Source: Mesostigma viride
Lineage: Eukaryota; Streptophyta; Mesostigmatophyceae; Mesostigmatales; Mesostigmataceae
Direction of reading: 5' to 3'
Assembly: GCA_009746045.1 (NCBI GenBank)
Contig: RPFO01000591.1
Location: 61,347-125,346, forward strand
Length of the DNA stretch: 64,000 bases
Below the pieces are notes generated by a model. The model made no database searches. It was not told the DNA's origin and saw only the letters and a program-made list of their open reading frames with translations. Made by a program: the position numbers and the translations under genes. Shown in pieces: positions 34,568-46,516 of the stretch (positions within the stretch are counted from its first letter, which is position 1; every line of letters starts with the position of its first letter).

Positions 34568-36453
34568 GGGGAGGTGGCACCCCAAAACCCTTAAAAATTG
34601 AACTATGGTAATAACACTTGAAATTCATTTGCACAATGCTGAAATATGATTGCGGGCACTAAATAACATCTCTTGTGACTTGTCCATGCACTTGTTGGGG
34701 GTACTACCCCCAAGTATACGCCAATATTGCGCTATAAATAGAAAAAGACGCTAATTAGGGCTGGGTATGCCCCAGCCAATGCACACATTTGTTGGCAACC
34801 AAAAATCAACCATTTGTAGTTCCCTGAGTGTGTAGCTTGCTGAGCTATTTACATCATGGAAATGGCGAAACCTTGAACAGTTATTAATTTTCCCGCAAAA
34901 CAGGTCTTTTTTTACCGGACATTGGGAATAAACATATCATAAATACTTCAGATAAGGCCACAAAATCAAGCGAAAATCCGGCTAACAGGGGGACAGCAGT
35001 GGTCCAAGTCCCAGGTCATTCCGACAAGTCTAGCTCAAGTTATAAGGTTTTGCGTGCTAAAACCTGAACATACGCTAAATGAGGTTTTTCTGTGTATAAG
35101 GCCACCTAGACAGCATGTTTTCCATCCAAGAAGCCAAAAAACATGCCCAACTCGATCACACAACATAAGAAAAGGCTAGGCACCTCATCTGCCCTCCCCT
35201 GCCCTCAGCATGGCCAGCCTTGCCAGCGTGCGCATAGCAACACCTTCGCTAGGCATACACGCACCAAGAGAGCATACACTATGCTCAGCCCAAGGTTACC
35301 ATGTAAATTTATGCCAAGAACTCAGCAAGTATACGTGTAAAAACCTTAGAAAGACTGCCCAAGCAATAGAGGCAACTGCAGCCTGCAAACTTGGCAGCAA
35401 ATCATACATGCTGTCTGCCATGCATTCACATCCTATCCAGCTTGCCTTGCTGCACACATAGCAGGGAAGTCTTAATGGTTATAGCTCAAGGAAAGCAATA
35501 AAAACACCTATCTAATGCAATGCCACTCATGCAGTATGGCCAGCAAAAGAACCACTCTCACCTTCCTTTCCAATATGGCAATTTGCTAAGAAGCTGATGC
35601 CAGCTTGTTAGCCTCTAGGCACATGCCGGATGTCTTTACTAAAACAGGCGTGTCAGATCCGGCACATAACAAAGCGTCTGAGCAAGCTCATGTCCAAAGG
35701 ATTATGGAAAACAAATGTCAACACATTACCAACAACTTGACCTCGGCGCCTTAAGCATGCCAGCCACAAACTACACGAAATTGTACGAAATTGCTAGGAA
35801 TCTGACGATGCAACCGAAAGGAATGGAGCGCTTCCTGCAGGGAAACTGCCCGAAAAAAAGGCGAAAGGCCGACGTTATTGCACCTGCCTGCGTGGAAATG
35901 TTTCATGCATAAACTGGCACGCAAGCTCGAACAATAAAAGACATCATCCATTGATCAGGCGAACAAGGAAGGTGCGCCTTCCGTGAATACGTCGAAGGCG
36001 ACATGCGCAGGCCTGCGTAGGTTCTTACCTTGAATGCCGGAAATGTAAAAGAAACCGGGAAGCTTCGGCACAAACTCGACAACACCATTAAGTTAGCTTC
36101 ATAATCGCTCTTTAGAGCCTACGTTGCCTCACAATAGCTGCCGTAAACCTGCATTAAATTTCATGATCCGCAAGAGAAATTATATCCTGGACCCCCGCGC
36201 CCGTAGCCGTTCGAGAAATTAGCGATATTGCAAACCGTAAACTTTCCGCCATGACATGAGGTCATCAACTAATCTTCTGCGAAATTCAAGCATTTTTTCT
36301 AGCTGTTTACGTGCCATATCGATTAATATTGCATAAAGGCATGCCGCCATGGCCACCTCCGCGAGGGTTGAGCGGTCCGGGCACACCTTATACACCGTAC
36401 GGACGGTACCGCGAATTTTTTGGCGCGGAAAATATTCGGCGCGCCACGTCCCC
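34568..36453. mobile_element. TTAA-flanked non-autonomous element (copy 2)
   Basis: 1,886 bp, TTAA copies at 34564-34567 and 36454-36457. Near-identical to copy 1 but inserted one monomer further along the higher-order repeat (after the ATGGGG-type monomer instead of before it), so it is an independent insertion. The offset between flanking duplicate sequences changes by exactly 1,890 bp here (element plus one TTAA), and the empty site is near 12885. Confidence 0.9.
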
Positions 36454-38856
36454 TTAATGAGGAGGATTCAGGCTCCCATGGTGTCTCCATGGCTGGCCTA
36501 CGTACATGGATGTCAAGGAATAGTAAATGATGAGGATTCAGGCTCCCATGGTGTCATCATGGCCTGTCTACGTACATGGATGGCATGTATGTAATTAATG
36601 ATGAGGATTCAGGCTCCCATGGTGTCATCATGGCTTGTCTACGTACATGGTTGGCATTTATGTAATTAATGAGGAGGATTCAGGCTCCCATGGTGTCATC
36701 ATGGCTTGTCTACGTACATGGTTGGCATTTATGTAATTAATGATGAGGATTCAGGCTCCCATGGTGTCATCATGGCCTGTCTACGTACATGGATGTCAAG
36801 GAATAGTAAATGATGAGGATTCAGGCTCCCATGGTGTCATCATGGCCCGTGTACGTACATGGATGGCATGTATGTAATTAATGAGGAGGATTCAGGCTCC
36901 CATGGTGTCATCATGGCTGGCCTACGTACATGGATGTCAAAGAAAAAGAAATGATGAGGATTCAGGCTCCCATGGTGTCATCATGGCTGGCCTACGTACA
37001 TGGATGTCTCATAAAATAAATGATGAGGATTCAGGCTCCCATGGTGTCATCATGGCTTGTCTACCTACATTGTTGGCATGTATGTAATTAATGATGAGGA
37101 TTCAGGCTCCCACGGTGTCTCCATGGCTGGCCTACGTACATGAATGGCATTTATGTAATTAATGATGAGGATTCAGGCTCCCATGGTGTCATCATGGCCC
37201 GTCTACGTACATGGATGGCATTTATGTAATTAATGATGAGGATTCAGGCTCCCATGGGGTCATCATGGCTTGTCTACGTACATGGTTGGCATTTATGTAA
37301 TTAATGAGGAGGATTCAGGCTCCCATGGTGTCTCCATGGCTGGCCTACGTACATGGTTGGCATTTATGTAATTCATGAGGAGGATCTAGGCTCCCATGGT
37401 GTCATCATGGCTGGCCTACGTACATGGATGGCATGTAGTTAATTAATGATGAGGATTCAGGCTCCCATGGTGTCATCATGGCCCGTCTACGTACATGGAT
37501 GTCAAGGAATAGTAAATGATGAGGATTCAGGCTCCCATGGTGTCATCATGGCTTGTCTACGTACATGGTTGGCATTTATGTAATTCATGAGGAGGATTCA
37601 GGCTCCCATGGTGTCTCCATGGCTGGCCTACGTACATGGATGTCAAGGAATAGTAAATGATGAGGATTCAGGCTCCCATGGTGTCATCATGGCTGGCCTA
37701 CGTACATGGATGGCATGTATGTAATTAATGATGAGGATTCAGGCTCCCATGGTGTCATCATGGCCCGTCTACGTACATGGATGTCAAAGAAAAAAAAATG
37801 ATGAGGATTCAGGCTCCCATGGTGTCATCATGGCCCGTGTACGTACATGGATGGCATGTATGTAATTAATGATGAGGACTCAGGCTCCCATGGTGTCATC
37901 ATGTCATGTCTACGTACATGAATGGCATTTATGTAATTAATGATGAGGATTCAGGCTCCCATGGTGTCATCATTGCCCGTGTACGTACATGGATGGCATT
38001 TTTGTATATAATAATGAGGATTCAGGCTCCCATGGTGTCATCATGGCCCGTCTACGTACATGGATGGCATTTATGTAATTAATGATGAGGATTCAGGCTC
38101 CCATGGGGTCATCATGGCTTGTCTACGTACATGGTTGGCATTTATGTGATTAATTAGGAGGATTCAGGCTCCCATGGTGTCTCCATGGCTGGCCTACGTA
38201 CATGGATGTCAAGGAATAGTAAATGATGAGAATTCAGGCTCCCATGGTGTCATCATGGCCCGTCTACGTACATGAATGGCATTTATGTAATTAATGATGA
38301 GGATTCAGGCTCCCATGGTGTCATCATGGCCCGTCTACGTACATGGATGTCAAAGAAAAAAAAATGATGAGGATTCAGGCTCCCATGGTGTCATCATGGC
38401 CCGTCTACGTACATGGATGGCATTTATGTAATTATTGATGAGGATTCAGGCTCCCATGGTGTCATCATGGCCCGTGTACGTACATGGATGGCATTTATGT
38501 AATTAATGATGAGGATTCAGGCTCCCATGGTGTCATCATGGCCCGTGTACGTACATGAATGGCATTCATGTAATTAATGATGAGGATTCAGGCTCCCATG
38601 GTGTCATCATGGCCCGTCTACGTACATGGATGTCAAAGAAAAAAAATTGATGAGGATTCAGGCTCCCATGGTGTCATCATGGCTGGCCTACGTACATGGA
38701 TGTCTCATAAAAAAAATGATGAGGATTCAGGCTCCCATGGTGTCATCATGGCTTGTCTACGTACATGGTTGGCATTTATGTAACCTGAATCCTCTCAAAA
38801 AAAAAATGAAGAGGATTCAGGCTCCATGGGTGTCATCATGGCTGGCCTACGTACAT
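36454..38856. repeat. 71-bp satellite array
   Basis: Collinear with about 12885-15280. Includes the diverged poly-A-ended monomers and a hairpin monomer near 38781. Ends at TACAT (38852-38856), the target of Copia-B. Confidence 0.97.
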
Positions 38857-38873
38857 GATTTGCGCAGCAACTC
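38857..38873 (-). repeat. Copia-B 3' LTR, outer fragment
   Basis: 17 bp (GATTTGCGCAGCAACTC) cut from the rest of the LTR by the nested element. The last five bases AACTC are that element's target duplication, repeated at 41350-41354. Confidence 0.9.
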
Positions 38874-39683
38874 TGTTAAATTACGGAGGAGGAGGAAAGA
38901 TCTTTTTGACCCCTTGTTACCCAATGTGATGACAGCCACAAAATATTGCTTGGTTGATTAAATATATTACTTTGGGGTTGGTCTCCAACAAGGAGGTAGG
39001 CCTCAACTAGAGGTCAATCCCATCCAACAAGGATGGGCTTGGGCAAACAATGCCACTACACAATCTCAACAAGAGACTGTTGCATACTCAACAAGAGCAT
39101 GGCTTTAGGCTACCAACAAGGCAGCCATACCCAACTAGGGCTTACCCATACACATGGGGACCAACAAGGTAAATTTCTCGTGTACCATGAGTCACTTATT
39201 ATGTGGAAGGGACAAAGTCCTTCAGTGGCGGCTACACTGTTTGCTACCGTTGATCCATTACAAATCTGACGGTACGAAATTGAGCAAACTTTTCACCACA
39301 AGTGACGGTGACCAACATTAGTTGGCACGACGTTATGGCATGCGGGGACTAGGCCACAGCGCCTCCTAGGCAGCGCCAGAAACGTACAATAGTTCACTAT
39401 AGAAATTCATGCAACCACTAGCATGTCCATAAATGATATGCGTATATAGTGCCGAGGTACAGGATTAACTTGTATACTCACTCAACTGTTTTCAATAAGA
39501 AAACTAGCGCCGTAAAGGACACGGCAAGCACTACCTAGCCCTCACAATCTTGGCCAGAAATACGGTGGGCGGAAGCGATTATTAAGGACGCATTCCTAAT
39601 TATTCCCCCGTTTACAGAAAGTTGGCCACATCATTACATGGGCTAGCAAACGGGCACAACCAGGATTATCTAAAATCCTGACA
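38874..39683 (-). repeat. Nested element LTR (left, 3' in element sense)
   Basis: 810 bp, no difference from 40540-41349 noticed by eye. Between 38983 and 39165 it has a run of small hairpins, most with loop AACAA or AACTA (see findings). Confidence 0.93.
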
Positions 39684-39692
39684 CCCCCCTTG
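39684..39692 (-). other. Polypurine tract of nested element
   Basis: AAGGGGGG on the minus strand directly upstream of the 3' LTR. Confidence 0.75.
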
Positions 39693-40527
39693 CACGTTGC
39701 TGGGATTGACTCAAACAACTGTGCTCCCCCCTTACTTAGGCAGTAGGGCTTGCCGGGTAGAAACAACCCTGCCACTCCCCCTTACACGGTAAGCCAAAAC
39801 ATGACGACTTCAAATCAATGCAGTTGTCGAAAAGCTTGAGGAACTGAAACGTGTGATGGCTTGTTAAAACCGGAAGAAAGAGACGAATCCGAGGACGTCA
39901 CAAATGGCTCAAAAAGAGGAGCCACGTAAAAGTTGCATGTCGGCAAAGGTCCGTCAGCTGGCGCCACGGAAATGAGTGTTGTTGGCGTTGTATCAAACCG
40001 ATGACGACGTATGATAGCTTGTTGAAACGAGCATAAAATTCCGCGTCGATGGACGCCTAGCACGGTCCAAACGGATGTGCTGTTGACGAGAAAGATGAGA
40101 AATTCCGGAAATCCGCTGGTCCGAACAGGAATGAACGTAGTTGCCGTAGTACTAAACAGCTTGGGGCGCGTTATGGCTTGATAGAACCGCCACAGAATGC
40201 CCTTTTCAACGACACCTCAACGGTCTTAAACAGATGAGTCGTTAAAAAGATATGCGCACTGACAAGCTGGCCACGTAGGTCGGCGCGAACTTGAGTAACT
40301 TTTGCACCAGGATGCCGATGGCAGCGTTCTTGGCGGCGTTGAAACGAGGACGATGTGACGCTTCCAACGCATCTAAGAGCGGTGAAAAATAATGTCCCAG
40401 TCAAAAGATCTGCACGCTCAAAGTTGGGTACCTGGCTGCAGGCCGACCGCTCAAAAACGGGATCAGGAAAGTGCGGCTTTTGGAAAAACGGTTTACGGCT
40501 CAAGAAATGGGTTCATGGGTCACTCCC

Positions 40528-40539
40528 ATACCGATACCA
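40528..40539 (-). other. Primer-binding site (tRNA-iMet type)
   Basis: TGGTATCGGTAT on the minus strand directly after the 5' LTR. The first seven bases match the classic plant iMet site TGGTATC. Confidence 0.75.
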
Positions 40540-41349
40540 TGTTAAATTACGGAGGAGGAGGAAAGATCTTTTTGACCCCTTGTTACCCAATGTGATGACA
40601 GCCACAAAATATTGCTTGGTTGATTAAATATATTACTTTGGGGTTGGTCTCCAACAAGGAGGTAGGCCTCAACTAGAGGTCAATCCCATCCAACAAGGAT
40701 GGGCTTGGGCAAACAATGCCACTACACAATCTCAACAAGAGACTGTTGCATACTCAACAAGAGCATGGCTTTAGGCTACCAACAAGGCAGCCATACCCAA
40801 CTAGGGCTTACCCATACACATGGGGACCAACAAGGTAAATTTCTCGTGTACCATGAGTCACTTATTATGTGGAAGGGACAAAGTCCTTCAGTGGCGGCTA
40901 CACTGTTTGCTACCGTTGATCCATTACAAATCTGACGGTACGAAATTGAGCAAACTTTTCACCACAAGTGACGGTGACCAACATTAGTTGGCACGACGTT
41001 ATGGCATGCGGGGACTAGGCCACAGCGCCTCCTAGGCAGCGCCAGAAACGTACAATAGTTCACTATAGAAATTCATGCAACCACTAGCATGTCCATAAAT
41101 GATATGCGTATATAGTGCCGAGGTACAGGATTAACTTGTATACTCACTCAACTGTTTTCAATAAGAAAACTAGCGCCGTAAAGGACACGGCAAGCACTAC
41201 CTAGCCCTCACAATCTTGGCCAGAAATACGGTGGGCGGAAGCGATTATTAAGGACGCATTCCTAATTATTCCCCCGTTTACAGAAAGTTGGCCACATCAT
41301 TACATGGGCTAGCAAACGGGCACAACCAGGATTATCTAAAATCCTGACA
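40540..41349 (-). repeat. Nested element LTR (right, 5' in element sense)
   Basis: 810 bp, same hairpin run at about 40649-40831. Confidence 0.93.
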
Positions 41350-41354
41350 AACTC

Positions 41355-41991
41355 GTCAGCAGAGCTTGTGAGCTCCTGGTCCTTGCCGGCTGGAATGACC
41401 CAAGGCTGCTGGCTAGCAACCTTTATCCTCACACCAGGCCTACGACCCTCGATAGGCTCGCCACTCGTCGTGACGACCAAGGTTCGTGTGTGAAGACGCT
41501 CGTTGCCTCGTTGAGCCTCGAGCTATATGCAACCTCGTTCCATCCTTGTTCCTCGGTCATGAGCAACGCTGGGCAACGCTACATTGCCAGAGCCTCGTAT
41601 CACTGCCTTGCATCCTCGTTGCAGGCAGCATACAGGAATCTCTGGCTATCCTGTGTCTAGGACAGCACAGGACCTGCCACAGTCCTGCAAGGACTTACAT
41701 CCTTGCAGACCTGCTGGCTGGTTACTGGCTTCTACTAGCCACAGTACCGTTGAGCCCTCAGTACACTGTGTCCCAGTCACGTGAGAGTCCAGGCTAAGCC
41801 TGTGCAGGCACGGCCTGCCACGTGTCCTGTCCACTATGCCCTGAGTGTGCACCGCCCTCGCCCACCGGTCGGCAGTACTTCGGGACTTGATAACTTTCTA
41901 GTCCCTTGTCTGTTCTAGGCGGTTGACACGGCGTTGGAAAGGTCTCCTCAACCTGCATCCATCTAGCACATTGGTGCCCCAATATGCTAAC
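41355..41991 (-). repeat. Copia-B 3' LTR, main fragment
   Basis: 637 bp. With the 17-bp outer fragment it equals the 654-bp LTR at 49068-49721. A few substitutions (for example at 41402 and 41599) suggest it is older than Copia-1, whose LTRs match. Confidence 0.9.
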
Positions 41992-42925
41992 TCCAACCCT
42001 TTCTTGTTTTGGAGCTTGGACCAGCCTGAGAACCTATCAGCCACTGTCCCCACAAGCCTTGACATCTGATCCCTCCCAGAGACCAGACCTGCCTTTTCTT
42101 TTGGAACCTGAGGTGCCTCCAAATATTAGCTAGGCCTGCTCATTGGTTCAAAGGTTGCCCTCTGACCCACATGACATCCCAACCCTTTCTTTGGGAACCT
42201 GGTGTAGATTAAAGTTAGGTCTTCACTTAGTCAGAGGAGTTTGGATAGAGGAGTCCATGAACGTACTATTGTGAGTTCCTGGTCATCCAGTTATCACAGG
42301 CGCCCGTTCATATGGCGCCCGCCACGGAGCCTCCTTTATCTTTTAAATCCTTCCAAAGACTGAGAGAGCCCTGACAAATGTTAGCCAACACATGGGGAGC
42401 CCATGTCCTCACTGAGTCTCACTCAGGATTCATACATGCCAGGCTGAGGTCAGCTGGGGAATCGAACCCCACCCCATATCCTCCAGGTTTGGATCAGCTC
42501 CTGGAACTGAGCATCACAAACAACAAGACATGACAATAACAAGATTATGTTTTATTATAAAGGAGTATAACCCATAGTGAGGCCCCTGGCAACCACGTCC
42601 AACATGGTCACACAACCAGGGATTTTATTAGCATGCAACAGGTTGGTTACAGAGAATATATACAAATGTACAGCAACCTGTTAGAGCCAACACTTGGGCT
42701 GCCCTTGCAGGGTCCATTCCATGAAGACCCAAGGCCCATTACAAAGTCCTTAAGACTCTTCTGCAGCTCCATGACAGAGCCAGGCGAAATTCTCAGCCAG
42801 GGGAGTGACTCCACCCTGACCCCTGTCCAGCAGAGTGTGTCTGAACTCTGAAGGACCTGCTGTCAGCCACCACGTGGCTGCCCAGCCCACTGGGATGCCT
42901 CCCACCTAGAGCAAGGCTGTTTGGT
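41992..42925 (-). other. Copia-B 3' region without a gene
   Basis: Between the RNase H end and the 3' LTR. Contains AATAAA on the minus strand near 42630 and a B-box-like GGTTCGATTCC near 42455-42470, but no tRNA can be folded from it. No supported ORF. Confidence 0.5.
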
Positions 42926-45900
42926 CTACTCTGGCCCTCCCCCCTTGGAGGCCATGAGCCCACGAAGCAAAGGGTATTGCAGCTCAGCCTTCTCCTCCAG
43001 CTTGGTGAGAGCATCTGCAGGGTTGTCCACGCCAGCCACATGTTCAATGTTAGCTAAGCAAGACATTTCCTTGAGCAACAAATAATCAAGGTCCCTGCTC
43101 CTGGCCAGCTGCCTGTGCACAAACTGCACCATGCCCATGCTGTCAGTTCTTACCAGTGTGTGCATCTGCAACCGACAGGAAGCCACTTGACATAGCTGGT
43201 AAAATAGCTCCCTCAAGTAAAGAGCAGTATGAAGCCCTTCACAGATTGCCCTGCACTCAGCAATGTCACTGCTGGGAGTTACCCTGTTCTGCAACCGACT
43301 GTACCAGCAGACCAGAGAGGACTGTTCCTGCACCAGGGATATTAATGCTGCTGCACGGCCCCTGACCTCTGTGACCTTCCTACTATCCATAGAACTGTCC
43401 ACATAGAGCATCATGTCAAAAGGCCTGTACAAATCCAAAGGACCCAGCATGAGAGGGGGAGACATGCGAACAGCCTCTACCACTCTCTCAGCACCCACCT
43501 CAACCAGTTGGGAATCGGTCAACCGACTCAGTACCAACAGGTCAGGAGCACAAATGCTGGCCAGCCATGCCAACATACCTCGTATTGTTGCACATCTGGC
43601 CTGGGTGATGGGCTCCTGCAAGGCATCTATGATCTGCTGAGGATAATCCTTACCACCCTCCAGCTGGATGGACCATGTACCCTGCTTGGACCAAGGTCGC
43701 CTGCATTCCACAAAACACCATGGGCTCATTCTCAACCATGTACTGGATCTTACCCAGTTCAAACCGTTTCTGGATCCTGGCCAGAGTCAACTCTTGCCAA
43801 GTGGGATGGCCCAGGAGATGCAGATCATCACCATGCAGGGAGGCAAACGCTGGCAGCCCCTCATAGCTACCCTGAAACAGACAAGGATCAACTGGAGAGA
43901 CTGAGAGACCACAGACAGACCTGAGGTACTTCTCCAAGCTCTTCCTCCAGATGATGGGACTCGATCTAAGGCCTTCACGCCTTTGAGAATCCTCAAATAC
44001 CTCGTCTTCAGCTCTGCCCTCCACACTGCAGGCACCTTAACAAAGAAAGGGGGTATTGTGCGCCAAGTATCCTGTGCTTCCTGCTGATCACCCTTAAGAA
44101 AAGCCCTCTTGAAATCTACCAACACAGAGCTATAGGGTATCCCCTTCTGCAGAAAAGACAAATAAATGCACAACAAAATCCTCCATGTATCATGCAGCAT
44201 CCCTGGTGTGTAAAGCTCCTCATCTGCTAACTGTCCAGTGCCATGGTACTCAGTCACAACTGGTCTAACATGTGGCACCTGCACGCCATCTACCTCCTTG
44301 AGCTTGAGGACAAACATCAATCTGAGCAGCTGGTGATCCTCAGGGAGGACATCCACAGGCTCTGCACAGTTGGCAACTATCCACTCATGCCCAGAAGCAA
44401 CAAAGCCAAGAGTCCATGCCTTAGCCATCTTGGGGCTTTGCATCATCTCCACTAGCTTGCGCCAAGGTACAGGACTCGTTCCTGGGATCTGGTACCTCTG
44501 CACACCCAACTCACGTGGGTCAAACGTAGTAGGGAGGATCAGCAGGTCCCCAGCAATGGGCTCCTTTGTATCAGGACCCTCTGCCTCTAGACCCCTCACA
44601 GCCCTTACAGCCACACTAAGACCCTGGGAGTAGCGATATCTCTGCAAGGGAAGGCGGCCCTGCCCTTCTAATGCTAGCTCCTCAGAGGATATCCTCACCC
44701 CTGGTAAGCACAAGAAGTTCTGACCTAGAATGGCAGGCCCCTGATACCCTTCAACCACACTGAACGTGGTGGGCACCCCCAGGATAGGCACACTCACTTC
44801 TCCCAAGATCTTCATGGACACATTCCCAGAGAAATCAGACACAGCTAGGCAGCTAGGGGATGACCACTGCAAGCCTGCAGCATCCTCTACCCTTAGAATG
44901 GACACCTGTGAGTTGGTATCCACTTCTAGTGCTGGTGCCCCACATGACCCCCATCCCGTGAGCTTAGATACCTTGGGATCACGCTTGCTGTTCTGCAGAG
45001 CTCGAATGATGTCCGCCATAAGCAGCCCCCTGGACTGTGGTGCAGCCCTGGCCACCTCTGGCCTTGTGACAGACGTCTCAGCAGACTCCTGCTCACCCTC
45101 ATCCATCCAGGACAGACCATAATCCAAGCATGGTGGGTTAGCATCTGCTGCCTGGCTCTCATCCTGCTCATCTCCCTCCAAGGGAGGATCAGGGCCGTCT
45201 TCAGGCCAGATTGCAGTTGGCCTTCTCTCCTTGACGTGAGCCCAGGATAGCCTGTACACGTGCTTGGGATTACTCTCCAAAGCCACCAGACAAGAATGGT
45301 TAGCTTCCTCAACATGGGTTACCTGCCCATCTTGCCACTTGCCACGCTTGCCTGGTAATGACGGTTCCTTCCACATCCTGACCCTCAGTCCCACCTGGGG
45401 CCTCAGCATTTTCCAACCCTTGTCCTTACGCCTCAATCTGGAAAACACCCTGTCTGCCTTCTTCAGGCAGGCTGCCACCACGTCCTGTGATAGCATACCA
45501 AACTGCAATGCCAGGGGAGAGACTGCCACACCATCATAGTAATAGGTTACCCTGTGGTTAAGCTGCTCCTCAATCCCCTTACACCAAGCTGCTTTCTCTA
45601 GAGCTGATGCCACAACAGGCACACTCCTAGCTGCTAGCACCACTGTTTTTACTTCACGTATAGATCTCTCTACAGCTCCCTGCTGCCCATGGGATTCCCT
45701 AGGGACCACTACCAACTTACAAGGAAGCTGGTCAGCCAGCTTGATCAAGCAGTCAAACTGCAAGTCAGCTTGCACCTTGGTGTACACCCCAAAGCCTGGC
45801 AACAAAGACTGGAGACCCATCAACAGCTGATGCTCCTGCATTCCAGGAAGAATGGTCAGCAACCTATATCTGCTAAACCTATCCACCCCCACCAACAGAT

Positions 45901-46510
45901 ACATGCCCCTGATGTGTTGGATGTCCACCTGGATATCCCCCCGCTCTCTAGCAGGTTCTCTGGCATGGGACTGTGGGAGGCGAACAGCATTCTCCTGACA
46001 GACACAATTCTGAGCAGCTGCACTGCAGGCCTCTAGCAAAGGCTCCTTGCCAATCTTCCAAGCAAACATCTCTGCCTGCTTAGAGTGACCAAAGATATGG
46101 TGTAGAGTGTTTCCAGCCTGAGCATAGCTCAACCCCCTGTCAGCCTGGCTGCACAGAGAGGAACGTGACAAAGACTGTGTGCTTGGGATAGCACGACCCA
46201 CCTGCTGTTCTCTTGCTCCAGGGACCTCCTCCAAGGTAGCTCGGCTCCCAGAGCCAGCCCCGGTTCCCACAGAAGCTGCAGGTCCTTCCAGTCTGGCGGC
46301 TTGACTCCCAGAGTCAACCCCAACAACTGGAGACCCTGCACCTGCCACAGGCACAGGGAATTCCACTGCTGCAGCAGCGTTATTGCAATCATTGAGTGGA
46401 AGCACCTCATCATTCCCAACCCCTTGCTGCTGCACAAGAGGGACACCCCCATTACTATGTACAACTGTTCGTCCCACTAGGGGTGATTGACTATTTACAG
46501 GGGACAACAT
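42926..46510 (-). pseudogene. pol: Pol of Copia-B: INT - PR-like - RT - RNase H, two frame breaks
   Basis: The frame opened at 46510 (907 codons to 43787) holds integrase (QVDIQHIRG, VQADLQFDCL, GAVERSIREV with the normal third acidic E), the PGKRGKWQDG segment, a protease-like domain (EVDTNSQVSIL then AILGQNFL), and RT start (RPVVTEYHG, LVDFKRAFLKGD). RT then continues in another frame (about 43990-43650; SLHGDDLH) and RNase H in a third (43680-42926; YVDSSMD, AECRAI, RTDSMG, NPADALT). Both breaks lie inside conserved RT, so no full polymerase can be made from this copy without recoding. The integrase zinc region keeps H-H but has lost the last Cys (CVCQEN). Confidence 0.9.
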
Positions 46511-46516
46511 CTCAAG

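Larger units (their letters stand above)
39684..40539 (-). other. Internal non-coding region of nested element
   Basis: 856 bp without a supported gene. Three diverged tandem segments of about 150 bp recur, each with a GGCTTGTTAAAACC-, AGCTTGTTGAAACG- or GGCTTGATAGAACC-like core (near 39855, 40013 and 40172). Minus-strand open frames (39815-40063, 40171-40503) show no known domain. Confidence 0.6.
38874..41349 (-). mobile_element. Nested non-coding LTR retrotransposon (LARD/TRIM-like)
   Basis: 2,476 bp with 810-bp LTRs starting TG and ending CA, flanked by AACTC (38869-38873, 41350-41354). Orientation is minus: TGGTATCGG, a tRNA-iMet type primer site, abuts the right LTR (40528-40539), and AAGGGGGG, a polypurine tract, abuts the left one (39684-39691). 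The internal 856 bp has no recognisable gag or pol, so it depends on proteins of another element. It inserted after Copia-B. Confidence 0.93.

Noticed and set aside
36349-36594. 81-codon frame crossing the right end of TTAA copy 2 into satellite
   Set aside because: Spans an element-satellite junction and has no domain; chance frame.
41262-41480. ORF across the nested element and Copia-B LTR junction
   Set aside because: Created by the insertion; equivalent frame in the intact LTR at 48764-49210 is different downstream.
42445-42475. tRNA gene on the minus strand near a GGTTCGATTCC box
   Set aside because: No cloverleaf could be drawn from the flanking bases; likely a chance B-box match.
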